The translations under genes were made by a program, and so were the position numbers. From Ectocarpus siliculosus (Eukaryota; Sar; Phaeophyceae; Ectocarpales; Ectocarpaceae), in assembly GCA_000310025.1 (NCBI GenBank), contig FN649732.1, positions 602,677 to 666,676 of the forward strand: DNA of 64,000 bases, written 5' to 3'. The notes beneath the pieces were generated by a model. It ran no database searches. It was not told where the DNA came from and saw only the letters and a program-made list of their open reading frames with translations. Positions 22,501-33,992 of the stretch are shown piece by piece. How positions within the stretch are numbered: the stretch's first letter is position 1; the number at the start of each line of letters is the position of its first letter.

Positions 22501-23391
22501 GTTGCAGCGAAGAACTTCCCAAGGCGCTGCTGTATTCTGACTAAGCCAAAAGTCACAATCACACATGACAAGCGGGGTTTCGCTTTGCCCCCACGGATTT
22601 ATGTGCCGCTGTGCCGCTGCGCAGTGGGTTGCATCTACCGACCTGCTACACAGAGTTCATCGTGAGGCCGTCGACACCCCCACGACGGAAGCCTTGGGTA
22701 TTCCTTGTAGCTCACCCAGCAAGAGCGCTTCTCGCCGGCAAGAGCCTACGCCCGGGCGGCTCGTTTTTCGTTCTTTGCATCTACGACGGGAGGCGTCGTG
22801 TCACTTTTGGAGGCAAAATTCAGTTTGTGCTGCTCTTCAAAAGGCCCTTGACCCCTCTTCATACTCACAAGGTGGGTGCACCTTCTTCCCGGTACGTTGC
22901 CCGCGCTAAGAGTAGGAGGGCAGCACTCTTAAAATGTAAAATGGGTGATTGGGGTCTGCTTGACCGGAACGTGCTTGCCCTTCGCGTCATCAGGCGTGTG
23001 GCCCATCCATCTACAAAGTAAGTAATTTCAAGTAGATCGGCCCTAATCACCGCGCCAAAAGAAAACTCTTCGGTGCAAACGAAAACAACAGCATCAGCAT
23101 CCAACAACGACGACGACATCAAGACCAGAACAAGAACAATAACGGCAACATGCAACATGACCATCAGCATCATCAGTAAACACAACAACAACAACAACAA
23201 CAACAACAACGGCGAGTGCCGCGCCTCACCGGACAGTCGATAGACTTGACGCCCAGCTCTTGCTTGATCTGGCCGCACTTGCCAATAACCATGGCGGTCT
23301 GCTCCACGGGGATCCAAATCCTCAGCGTGAACCGCCCCTTCAGGTGGGGGTGGTCCATGTTCTTGCCAACCGTGAACTCCGGCTTCGCCAT
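16536..23391 (-). CDS. Triple-KH-domain RNA-binding protein
   Basis: Eight exons in transcription order: 23391-23230, 22308-22212, 21260-21028, 20190-19256, 18701-18533, 18180-18001, 17648-17106, 16748-16536. All junctions are GT-AG and phase-consistent, giving 843 residues. KH1 (about 22-86) has the GxxG loop GKCG and is cut by an intron before its beta-2/beta-3 connection. KH2 (about 90-185) has GPKG and carries poly-Gln and poly-Ser inserts in its variable loop. KH3 (about 450-555) spans exons 4 to 6, lacks a clean GxxG and has a long Ala/Thr-rich variable loop. Exon 4 is a Gln/Ala-rich disordered linker. The last two exons are Gly-, Gln- and RGG-rich. KH domains bind single-stranded RNA or DNA, so a role in mRNA handling is inferred; no orthologue is claimed. 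The start is the first ATG before KH1. Retaining intron 4 would stop translation at 19225-19227. Confidence 0.87.
18965..19045 (-). repeat. B-box-like dispersed repeat, copy 2
   Basis: On the minus strand GGGTCGATTCC (19025-19015) differs by one base from the RNA polymerase III B-box consensus and sits in a T-arm-like helix (ACGGG/CCCGT). No matching acceptor stem is present, so it is not an intact tRNA. It lies in intron 4 of the KH gene. Confidence 0.4.
20863..21006 (+). repeat. 71-bp tandem duplication in a KH-gene intron
   Basis: Two units start at 20863 and 20934 and share GCGACATGCAAACCCCAACA and ACACAATCAACCCGCCTCTC with few differences. They lie between KH exons 3 and 4. Confidence 0.9.
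23178..23212. repeat. (ACA)n microsatellite
   Basis: A run of ACA/CAA triplets just inside intron 1 of the KH gene, close to its donor. Confidence 0.85.
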
Positions 23392-24995
23392 AGCGCCACA
23401 AGATTTACCGCCTTCCCTTTCCCGCCTGCCCTTGCTTGGGTGTTCAGTATCGAAGACGGCCCGCAGCACGGTCTGTGCTGCTGTGCCGAGGCAAGACCTG
23501 CGCTACGTCGGGCGCGATTGCTTGGGATTAGGGAAGGGCTCGACAACTTTCTGCTCTTGGGGGTCGTTGTTTATTCTGCGGACATCTCCCTCAAAAACGG
23601 CAGAATCTCGCCAACGCCTGCTTGCCTGTTTGAGGGCGATTCCCTCCGTGAACATTGGCGTCGTGGTGAGAGGCCTGATTTTGGTGCAAGCGCAACAAAA
23701 AAAACAGCAACATTCTTGGTCGTCTTCAATACAGAGCCCTCAACTTCGGGAGAGCGTAGGGCCCAGAGCCATGACCCTGTGACCATAAGTTGGCTGTATC
23801 CATTGTCGGAATGTGGCGAGGAATGCCAAGCGGGACCGAGCGAAGTCAGTCAAGCTACTAAAGGGTGGAGTGAAGAGTTGGGCGAGTCTTCGTGGACACA
23901 TTTCCCCAACCTCCAGAAGATTCTTCCACCATTCGCAGCGGAATCGCACTCCCCACACACGCAGATGCCGCGGCAAAGGGTCGCCCGCAGCAACTACAAA
24001 TAGTGGTGTAGAGCATGACGGTGTTTTCCTTGTGTCCCATTTGTTGTTTATTCTTGTTATACCTTCAAACCATTTAGGTGTTGTTGTTGCTGCTGCTGGT
24101 GTCATGGTCGTGTTTGCATCAAATACTCAAAGCCTATAACTGAGTTGTACACACCAGCACCACACGGACATCATCACGGTGACGCAAGATACCACACCCC
24201 GTGCAGTGCACAGACAACAACCCGGGCTGTCCATTGGTTGCACGGAGAAGCCACCTCCCAGAAACGCAACAGAAGTACTCTCAGTCGACTCGCGGGGTGC
24301 ACGCAGACACGGGAAACCACACACAACAAGGCAGGTTTGTAGACACTTCCTCACAAGGTCATCTCTGGATGTAACCAGTACCGCCCTAATGTACTTGGAC
24401 CTGGGCCTTTTCTGTTTCGGGGCTTCGAAAATATTGCCAGTGGGCGGCACTACAGCCCCTCGCACACGTGCAGCCGCAGTTCGAAACTCTCTCCACTAAG
24501 GACACACTAGTTGACTCAAAGAACGACCATCGTTTGCCGTGGTTTGCTTGTGTGTCGGCCAAAGGGCAAGTCTCCTCAAATAGCGATACGCGGCGCAACT
24601 TTCACCAGTCACCAGCCATCGGAAGATATGCCATGCGTGAAATCGCAGATCAAAACGCAGCAATAGATTGGAAACAGAGCCAAGAAACCACGTCCGACCA
24701 CGACCTCACCTCGCTTAGGATAATACGGCGCTTCTGAAGCAGCAAGGCAAAGTCTATCGATCCTCTTCGTAGGCGTTTGTTGAAGTGTTTGCAACGCCAA
24801 AAAAGGGCGAGATCATCATCATCGGGTGTTCAAGGCTATCCATGTGGCGTTTTTTTCAACCAACGCGCGCGCTCAGTTCGAGCGAGGGTGGGCTCGGTAG
24901 GGCAAGCCAGCAACGAGCACACGGAAAGCACGTCATCAAGCACGCGAGGTTTTCGTGGCTCCAAGCGTGCGAAGGGCAGGGGCTCTGGGTAACCA
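23392..24995. promoter_or_regulatory. Divergent intergenic region between the KH and CENH3 genes
   Basis: The start codons of the minus-strand KH gene (23391) and the plus-strand CENH3 gene (24996) face away from each other across 1.6 kb. Both promoters and 5' UTRs must lie here unless non-coding 5' exons exist. I could not identify a TATA box or a defined motif with confidence, and open frames in the interval do not look coding. Confidence 0.5.
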
Positions 24996-27900
24996 ATGGC
25001 GCGCCTCAAACACACCAAGAACAAGGCGGTCGGCGGCAGCAAGTCCACCAAGTCGCCGAGGTGTGTCTGTGAAGCCAGATCTATTTTTGCGCGCGTTTTT
25101 TTTTGCAAGTGTTTTTGGTGGGGTCCCCCACTCTCTGCACCGACGCTGCGTTGCTCCGTGCGGGAAAAGCATCGCTCGGAGTACTCTGCCGCTTGCAACT
25201 TTGACCGGCCCTTCCGCCCGAGTGGTTCGATCTTGTGTTGGACGTAGTCGGCGGTGGTCATGCGGCTCGCCCTGGATGTTGGTGTGCGTGTTTTCGCGTT
25301 TTGGAACAAAGCTGTTCGGTGAGCGTACAGCGGGAGCCTCACAGAATGAAGGTTGTTTTGGTGTTGGAGAAGATAGCCGAAACGAGGCCGCATCTCTCGC
25401 AACAAACGCCTGCACGCTCCCCACCTCAAGAGCTTCAAATGACAGAGCTCAACATGTTGCTGCCAGTCAAAGGTTGATGCTGCTGTGTTGTTGATAAGAG
25501 GGAACGGGGTGTGGTTTGCACACACCGTCTTGAGGTGCAGACAACGCCGGCGCCGGGCGGCGGAGGCGGGGGTGCACGCATCGTATTTCAAACATCGCGG
25601 AATTCACCACTATGCATCCTCATGTGTCTTGTGCATGATCTCCACCTCTATGGAGAGTTTCAAATGGCAGAACTCTACATGTTGCTGCCAGTCAAAGGTT
25701 TGCTGGTGTATCGGTGACCGAGAAAATTTGAGTCCTTTCACACAATTTTGAGGTAGGTACAAGCGCGGGTGTGTGCACATCAGCAGGAGTATTTGAGCTA
25801 CATGTATTTTCTTCTTTCCTGTGTGTGCATCTTGTATCCACATGTGATCTTGAACGTCTTCATGTCCATCATGCAGGCTGCATCTCAGAAACCGCAGCTG
25901 ATGGTTGGACTGCTGCTGTAGACGAATACAACGCTAGGTTGAGTTTTCTCTTCTATCTCACTGCTTGCAGCAGCGGTCGGTGATGAATGCGAATTGACGC
26001 CAAAGTGAGCATTTCTTCGAAGTCCTGACAACTCGGAAATTGGAGTGAGAGAGGCGGCGCTACAGCAGTGTGGTCGCTTACAAAATGAGAACTACAGCTG
26101 TAGACTGGAGTGCGTGACGCCAAACAAACTCCCTCGACCCCTCATTTTCTTATTGCTTCAGATCAAGGTTGGGCATCGCCTACTCACGTCGTAGGACTGC
26201 TGTGTTCGCCGCACTCGCCTGTGAATGTAGCCTACTTGTAGACCAAGCCGTCCAACCAAACCCAGGTTGATCATGTCTCTGTTTCTTGTTTCTTGATCGA
26301 CGGCATGTATTTCCTCGGCCACCACCAAGGCTATGTTCAGACATTTGAGCTAGAAACCACCTGGTTGTCGTCCAACACACGGCGTTTGCTTCTCTCTTAG
26401 AGAACAGCGCCTGTCTCCTTCAACTCGCTTTTAAGTGCATGCTCCTGACCTCGTAAGCAACAGCCTTGAGGTGCTTGCTTTCTTGAATAGCGCTGCCTGA
26501 TTTCTGACGTGATTATCTTTCTTCCGAAAGGCGTCTCTTCAACTGCTTGTGCAAAAGTCCTTTGTGTATAAAGGAGCCCGACAGTCTACAAGGTGGCCGA
26601 ACTTCCAACGGTCTCGCCCGCTCGCTTTCTGACATTTTTCGCTCTTGCACCAGCCGATATCGACGCGATTGTCGATAATAGCGTACTAAATACTTACACG
26701 GGCACGCGCGAGTTAGATCGCTAGATTCGACATGAACCGAGCTGCCTTCCGTAACTTACTTACTGCTACGAGCAGCAGCAGCAACATCAGCTTTAGATGG
26801 ACATACGCAAAGTTGCATGAACAATATATGTTGTTCCTTTTCCGACAAGTCAAGTGTTTCGTCCTTCTGTGGCGTGTAAACGACCAAAGACTGTATCTAG
26901 TCCCACGTTTTCGTTGGTCTTGTATATACGTACCTCCTCGCCTTGATTCCTCCATCTAACTGAAACGAAACCAACGCACTGATTGGTGGCCAAATGCACC
27001 AATTACACGGTTTTTTGTTGTTGTTAATACCAGGAAAACTTTGGCGTCAAGACAGGGAGGCGGGGGATCCGCTGACGGCGGCGAACCTCGGAAGCGAAGG
27101 CGTTTCCGTCCAGGGGAGCGGGCCTTGAAGGAGATCAGGGCTTACCAGCGCACGACGGAGCTGCTCCTGAGGAAGCTCCCTTTCGCACGGTTGGTGCGTA
27201 GTGTATTGTTGTGTTACCTGTTGGTGGTGGCGTTGCTGCTGTTGTTGTTGTTCTTTTGTTGTCACTGCAACTGTTGTTGCTATTGTCACTGTTGTTGGTG
27301 GTAACTTTCGCTTCGCTCCCACTTTTTTCCCCATCCATCTGTGCAGCAACCTATCGAAAATGTAATAGAACCCGAGTATGTATCGTAAATCGCTGCTGTT
27401 GTTGCCGCTGCTGCTACTGTTGTTGTTGTTATTGCGGTGGCCTTCCTTCCTCCTCACGCAGGTGAAGGAGGTGCAGGAGACGTTGACACCAGCAGGGAAG
27501 TCGTACCGGTGGCAGGCGGCGGCTCTGCTGGCGTTACAGGTGCGAGGACCATGTCCACCCTTCTGCGTGTCGCGTTGCATGCACTGCTGGTACGAAGCAA
27601 GCAGCGTACCGTAGGTCACATGACGTAAGATATCACACCCCCTGGGCCGAATTTCAAAGCTCGATTACTCCACGACGAAGAGGATGCCGAAATCGAAGTA
27701 TACGTTTTCGGGAAGCTCTCGACGAGACGGTTCCGATGCCGCCATTTTTCGACGCCGTCACTGCTTTTCCTGCCGAGAAATCGAGCTTCGAAAATCGGTC
27801 CAGGGGGTGTGATATCTTATGCAACCTACGGTTCGCCGCTGAAAGCTGTTCGAGGAGTGACTGTTGAACGGATATGGAGTTCCTTACCATCCTAGTTTTG

Positions 27901-29383
27901 TGGACGCTGATTTGTTTTCGCCTGTTGGTATGTTTTCGGACGCACTAGCCCAGGGCTTGCAGGGAGAAGGCCACACAGAGTTTTATTTTTTATCCTCCAA
28001 CAATCGAGTGAAACGTGGAAACCAGGATAAAGGTATCTTCCTAGCAGTGGTAGTGACGTACGTACAACCAGTACAATGAGGATCAGAAGCCCTACGAACA
28101 ATTTTCTCTGGGTCAGAAGATGTTTACAAAGAAAGATTCTCCGCCTGCTGTGAGCAGCCGTCAAAGGTTAAACATAAGCACCGGAGATCCCTCCCAAAGC
28201 CGGAAGGGGTGCGGGTGGGTCTGCTGGTTGTTATTGTTACGGACTACAACCTCTGCATTGGTATGATGTCGTCTTCCTGTAGTGGAAAGAAATACGCTCC
28301 ACGCCAATGTGAACGTTCGTGTCACCCGCCTTTCTGAAAATGAGCCCGAGTATGTTTATATATTTTGGCAATGAATGGACATGACCACTCGCAAGTCTTC
28401 TTTTAGGCGGCGCGACTTTCGGCTGGTGGGGGGACTGGTGGGGATTGTACAGCAGTCAAAGGCAACATCTATATGTGTGTCTTTATAAACCGCTCGTCAT
28501 TTTCTGTACGCTGTCTCCGGATTGCGTTTACTTTCTTGTTGTTTTGTTGCCGAAACACACAGGAGGCGGCGGAAGCTCACCTAGTGTCTCTCTTCGAGGA
28601 CGCAAACCTCTGCGCACTACACGCCAAGCGAGTGACGATAATGGTGAGAGTCGTCACGATCTATCTGCTCCAAACTGCCGCGTGAAAGCACGGATGACTT
28701 GTACTCTGGACGACGCGCGAATGGCGGTAGAACCTCTCGGCATCCGATTCGTAGACGAGTTGCAAGAGGATAGGACAACGTCGAGCCCCGAATGAGTAGC
28801 GTTCTGGAAGCAAAGTGAGTGAGGGAGGGAAGGAAGGGTGCACGGAAAATAGCGAGACGATGGTTGCATGCATTAGATGCACTGCACTCGGCGGTTGGGG
28901 TAGCGGCGCCTACGTGGGGTAACGGCGCCTACATGCGAACGATGATTTATTTCGCGGAGAGGAGGATGGCCTTCCATTGTTTCGGGTGCGAAGCAAGGCA
29001 CATTTTTTTTTTTTCGCTTGATCAGGTGCTTCTGCTTGGAGACCAGACCATATACGTAAACCAACTGATTTTTGTTGGGGAAGGCATGAAAGACGCGTTC
29101 TTGGGGGGTTGGGTGCGCAGCCGAGGAAGACCTCCTCAACAAGCGTGAGGCAGGCAGGCTTCTGCCACGTTCACGCTGTCTAACAATGGCTGAAGCCGAC
29201 ACACCACAACGCGATGGAATCGTTGTGCGGAGAGGGTATCACTAACCGTGTGTTGTTCTTTGCTGTTTTGCTCTCCCCGACCCTATCTCCTCATGTGTAC
29301 CGCCGCTGTATTCTGTTGTATGGCAAACGAAGGTCCGGGACTTCCAGCTAGCTCGCAGGATTCGAGGGCAAAGCCGAGAGTGA
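24996..29383 (+). CDS. CENH3: Centromeric histone H3 variant (CENH3/CENP-A)
   Basis: Five exons: 24996-25060, 27034-27193, 27462-27539, 28563-28643, 29333-29383, all GT-AG and phase-consistent, encoding 144 residues. The tail starts [13 protein letters not shown], so H3 positions K4, T6, K9 and G12-G13 are kept but T3 is Leu and S10 is Ala. The histone fold begins at [16 protein letters not shown] (46-60) and continues with [12 protein letters not shown] (64-75). Loop 1 is three residues longer than in canonical H3, counted from PFAR to LLALQ, and ends in Trp92. Then come [16 protein letters not shown] (102-117) and QLARRIRG (133-140). A divergent tail, an extended loop 1 and a Trp there are hallmarks of centromeric H3, which replaces H3 in centromeric nucleosomes and founds the kinetochore. 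Introns in a histone gene also fit a replication-independent variant. Introns 1 and 3 carry repeats. A non-centromeric divergent H3 variant is the main alternative. Confidence 0.9.
25430..25700 (+). repeat. Direct duplication in CENH3 intron 1
   Basis: Two copies about 223 bp apart (25430-25476 and 25653-25700) share TTCAAATG-CAGA and TGTTGCTGCCAGTCAAAGGT. Weaker similarity extends on both sides. Confidence 0.75.
27608..27832. mobile_element. MITE inserted in CENH3 intron 3
   Basis: A 225-bp element with terminal inverted repeats of about 55 bp. ACCGTAGGT opens it and ACCTACGGT closes it, and TAAGATATCACACCCCCTGG near the left end matches the complement of CCAGGGGGTGTGATATCTTA on the right. 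The arms continue to AGCTCGATT/AATCGAGCT. The interior has no coding capacity and matches the element at 5318-5495 in opposite orientation. Target-site duplication is not obvious. The transposase family cannot be assigned from the ends alone. Confidence 0.85.
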
Positions 29384-32300
29384 ACAAGATAAAAAGGACC
29401 GGGGCATGTGTTCGTACGGATAGGGGGGGTCGTGTCTTCGGGAGGGAGGGGGGGGATCAGCTGAGCGGGCAATAACGAGAAGGCCGCAGCAACAATCTTC
29501 CAGCCCCGTTTCGCTTTGGTGATTGGTTGTGCTTCACGAGCACTGCTGTGCGCAATAGAGCGTAGTGGCGTAGAACTTTCGATTTGTTTTTTCCACGAGC
29601 TGTGTCGCTCGTTTCGAGTCAGTAAGGGTCACAGACGACTCTATGCCGTAAGTGAGAGAGAGTAACGGCCGTGTTTTCGGATTCGCAAACCGTCCTTGTG
29701 ACCCCCCCGGATGTATTCAGTATCTACCGCATGAAGGGACGAGATTGCTTGCTTTTCTGCGAATCGGTATGTTTCGCTCGGGCTTTGGGCTCTGCGGGAG
29801 TCTTGCTTCGGCTTCGATTTTAGCCTTTCTAACCTCTTTTTTGAGAACTGTACACTATGTTGGAGGGTTTTTCGAATCTTTTTAATGGGTCGCTTGACAA
29901 ATAGCAAGGGCCTGGCTGAGGGGAACGAAGGCGGCACGGGGGGCGGGGGCAGCAGGCACTCGAACAGATGCCACCCGCGTTTTCGGATACGGAGATCATG
30001 AAGTGCCTTTACCTCGCCGGGCGAGAAACGCGGCTGTCCTCGGAATGGCCTTGTGGGGCGGGCGGGCAATGCCGGGGCGAATCCTCGAGGGGGGGGGGGG
30101 GCGCTAGTGACAGAGGTAGAGGGGGAGGAAGGGCACCACCTGGCCTCCCCAGCTGCTCTGGGTCGCCTTTTTTTTTTTTGGTTCGGCCGTTTCTCTGCGC
30201 GTTGCCGATCCTCCCTCAACTCAGTTGACAGGCCCGCCAGCTGGAGTTGCTTCAGACTGGAACAGCGGCGCATGCCGGTAGGGCGGGGGGCTACAGTTCG
30301 GTGTACTAAGGATTGTGTGGTGGTTTGATTTTTTTGTTGTTCGTCGTGTAGCTGAAGAAGTCTCTGCTTTGCCCCCCGTCCCTTCGCACCACTGCCTTGG
30401 TGTTTCGGCAGCACCTTTTTTCGCCGAAAAAGGGGGCTGGGATGAGCGTGCAGCTGCCACGGAACGAATATGTTTCTTGTCGTGTTATCTCGTGGTTGTC
30501 ATTGTCGCCTGACCCCGCTTCTTGTGGCGAGACTGTCGAGTTTTGTTGCTCACGAGGAGCTTGCAGTAGAGGAAGAACAACAGCTAGCGCTGCTCTCTTG
30601 TTTGGTGGGAAGGGCGTGCCCAGGCACACCCACCGTTTAAACTTCGTGTTGCCAGCTAGTTCAAGCTCTTTGCTGGAGTATTTATTCGTGACGGGGGGCG
30701 TCTTGTTCCTAGCGCTCACGTGAGTTGGGCGTGCTGCGTTTTTGATCCACCTTCAAATGCGCCTTTCCAATGTATTAAGTGCGGTGCAACTTACCAGTCC
30801 TCCTCTGGTTGTTCGGGTACGCGGTTTCGATTCCTCGTCGCATTTTCCCATCGAGCGTGCGGCGCGAACTGTCTGGCGCAAGTAGGCTGAATGAAGTGTT
30901 GATTTCGAGACACGTCAGTAGCAGCGGAGTAGGTTGGCTCGCCAGATATTTACTGCGATGAAGCTAGGCTTGCTTGCCTGGGGGGCGACGTTCTAACATA
31001 GAGGGGGGGTACCTTAGTTTAGTTTCGCTTCTTGTCTCGTTTGTTTGCTTTTTGTTGTACGTCGGGCAAGTGTCGGAAGAATTGTGTGTGTGTAAGTAGG
31101 TGTTTGGTCGACCAGCTAGCTAGTTCGTGGCTCCTTTTTATTTAGCACCCAAGGGGCTACCAGAGTTTCGTTCTCCTCAATCAAGGAGTGAGGGAGACTT
31201 CACCCCCGTTTAAGAGCAAGGCAACCCAAACCTCTTGTCACGGTGGGTGTGCGCACTGAGCGGGGCTAGAGGATCAGTGGGCGCGATGATGGAACCGTAG
31301 TCAGCATAGTCTACGCCGTGCGGGGGCGGGGGGGATGGCGAGAAGAACAACTGAGTGCAGGCAGTGTTTGGCGTGACTTCTCGCTACATTTGTCACGGTG
31401 CGGGCACCGGCCCTTCGTGTGCCTTCGAATCCTGTGCCTTGTATCCTGCGGGGGGACAGTGGGGCCGTTCCGATGGCGTGTGGCGACAACGGGAATGGGA
31501 GGAGCAGAAAGAACAATATCATTGTATGAATGTGCGTAGTCGCTGCAGCCGCTCCTTGCCGCCGCCGCCGCCGCTGCTGCTGCTGCTGCTGCTGCTGTAA
31601 TGTCGAACACAGCAGTAGCAATGTTTTACGGTATTTACCGCATGTTCTGATGCCGGGCGCTCCGAATTGTGGTTGTCTTCTGGTGTGTCGTCGTTTTTTT
31701 CAAGGAAAAATAATCATTCAAGTAAGTTGAACTTGGAGCCACCCAATCTTACAACAATCTTTGATTCTGATGGTTGCCCCACAGAGTAAATAGAAATTTG
31801 CCCAAAATAAGAGGTTGGTCTCTTTGCAGTGGCCTAGACGCGCTCTTCTTGTGCATTGACCGGTTGAATATGGTAGGCATGCAATGGATGAACAGAGGAC
31901 CTGGAGAGGGCGTTTCTCTCTCGTTGTATGCATCTACTCCTACACCTCATACTGCATGGAGTATCATTTTTTGCCGGCCGGGGTCAATGCACCTCGAAAT
32001 ATCCGGAACAAGAGCTTTTGCATCAGAGGGAACACCTTGGGCCTCCATTGGCCAGCATGAAAGACGCACGACACGCCACACACTGTTTGGGCTGTGTTCA
32101 ACGACAGACTTGCAAGTCTACGCCCGTGTTCCCTCACGAGAGATGAAAATATTTCTTCCCTCCGCAAAACGGCCCTTTTTGTCATTTCGACCTCTTTGGG
32201 AAAAGGCTGGTGCCTCGACTCTTATCCGAACCACCTTGTCGTTTTTCGAGGAAAGTTGCGGCTGTCTGTCATCGAGGTGTCTGCAGATCACATATTCTTC

Positions 32301-33992
32301 GTGTTGTGGGATGTAAATAGGCCAGATTTGAGGCCTTTCCGTCGCAAGATCCCAAAATCCGTCTGAAGGCAAGCGGATACTCCAAATATTCTTACCGACC
32401 GACGCATTGATTGCAATTGCGGGAGGTTGTCGTAACCTTGCTGCACAGCAGCGGCACAACACTTTCCATAGCATTCTAGCCGTTCTAACCTCGAACATGT
32501 CAGGATAGATATGTAGGTGACCTACAGATATATCCTATTGGAACACTCATGCACCTAATAGTCTAGACACGAATGCGGGCAATGCGAAAATCACAGCAGT
32601 GATTTGTCAGTACGTTGCTGCAATCGGTTGCTACTGCCTCGGTACTCGTGATGTACACGTACCACGGGGATAAAATAGCGAAGCCGTCGACGACAGATTC
32701 CTTACAGATTCTGCATTCTGTCCCTGTGGTAATATGTAAGAATCCGGAGTAGCGCATGAGCACACATGCCGTCTCCCTCCCACCCTCCTATATCGAGCTC
32801 TCTTGACCAGCAGCTCATTGGTCGAAACTGACAATCCAGTTCGCCCGACGAAGAGCAAAACCCCCCAAAAACCCCCCTCAATTTTATGCCGCCGACACAG
32901 CGAGCGGTAGGTGGAAGCTGGACCAACAAAGAGAACACAGCACAGGACCTACACCAATCGACCCAGGCCACAGGGGTGAGTAGCGACACTGACTGCACGG
33001 TATCCAGAGTGTCCTTGTTTTGATGACACCTCTCAGATTTGGCGGTGTTTTTCGATGGCTGTTGATGAGGGCGTGCGTTATCACCGGGTCGGCCAACCTT
33101 CGGCCCGTGAAACAAATAATTTCTTGGCACGCGTTCATCACGGACGGGTGATTGCTTCGGAGGGGGGTCTCATCAAGTCGGAAACGGCCGACGTGCGGAG
33201 CCTGACCTTGACGTGCGGTATATACATGTAGAGGGCATCACACAGCAGGTAGCGACGTGCGCGTTGGCACGCTCAGGTCTGTTGCTGGAGACGGGGGGCA
33301 TCGCAGGCTACGGACTTGAGTTCAAGGAAACTAATACACTTAGGCTAGCAAGCATGTGTGCGCGCCGTAACTCCCCGAACGACGGGTTGTCCAAAGCACC
33401 TAGTAGGTAGAGGTTTGGGTCTGTCTGTGTGGTGAAGGTAAGCTGTTTTTGAAAGATTGCTGGTCTTTCCGGCGATCTCGGTGTGTTACACATTTCAAAA
33501 CAACAACATCAAGTTGAGTTTCCGATGTAAAGTGAGATGCAACCAACGATCCGATGTACAGCAGTACATTTTTTTTGTCGTGCCCCAGGGGCACGCTCGA
33601 CACCAGCAGGTTTGGTCCCAACCAAAAATGACACAAATCATTTATTAGTCGATGCGAGGGAATCAATAGATGGGGCCACGGTTGGCGCGGGAGTCCTCAT
33701 TGAGATCAAGACTCATACGATTATTATTGTATATCCATGCTTGTTGCGAACATTGGTGTCGGCGATTATAGCCAAAAAATGCCTCGAAGAACATGAACAA
33801 CGTGTCAAACCCACGAAGTAAGCACGTACACCTTCGGACCTTCGGGGTTTCAAATTACTTCTGGGGAGGGGGAAAGGCCACCCACAAGTCTTAAGCAGGA
33901 GTACAAACTCCGCCCGCCTGTCCAGACTCCACCAATTGTACTGCGGCGGCAATACTGGGAGCGGGCTGCTGCACGTCGCCAGAGGACAAACA
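29384..33992. other. 4.6 kb between CENH3 and the hydrolase gene
   Basis: Presumed CENH3 3' UTR and intergenic DNA. Apart from the minus-strand frame at 29641-30414, listed separately, I see no exon set. A GCC/GCT triplet run (31560-31597) generates short poly-Ala, poly-Leu and poly-Gln frames. Confidence 0.5.
29641..30414 (-). CDS. Uninterrupted 257-codon frame, hypothetical
   Basis: This is the longest frame in the CENH3-hydrolase interval. It is rich in Arg, Lys, Pro and Ser, with a central stretch reading RFSPGEVKALHDLRIRKR. The Pro-rich part is encoded by C runs, and a GTAAAG donor-like site lies inside it after SPGE. No domain was recognised, and its start is not at a convincing ATG. 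Two phrases are partly repeated (DLRIRKRGWH and GLRIRKHGRY), reflecting a short DNA repeat. It may be chance, or an exon of an unseen gene. Confidence 0.25.
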   Translation of the reverse strand: MLPKHQGSGAKGRGAKQRLLQLHDEQQKNQTTTQSLVHRTVAPRPTGMRRCSSLKQLQLAGLSTELREDRQRAEKRPNQKKKRRPRAAGEARWCPSSPSTSVTSAPPPPRGFAPALPARPTRPFRGQPRFSPGEVKALHDLRIRKRGWHLFECLLPPPPVPPSFPSARPLLFVKRPIKKIRKTLQHSVQFSKKRLERLKSKPKQDSRRAQSPSETYRFAEKQAISSLHAVDTEYIRGGHKDGLRIRKHGRYSLSLTA

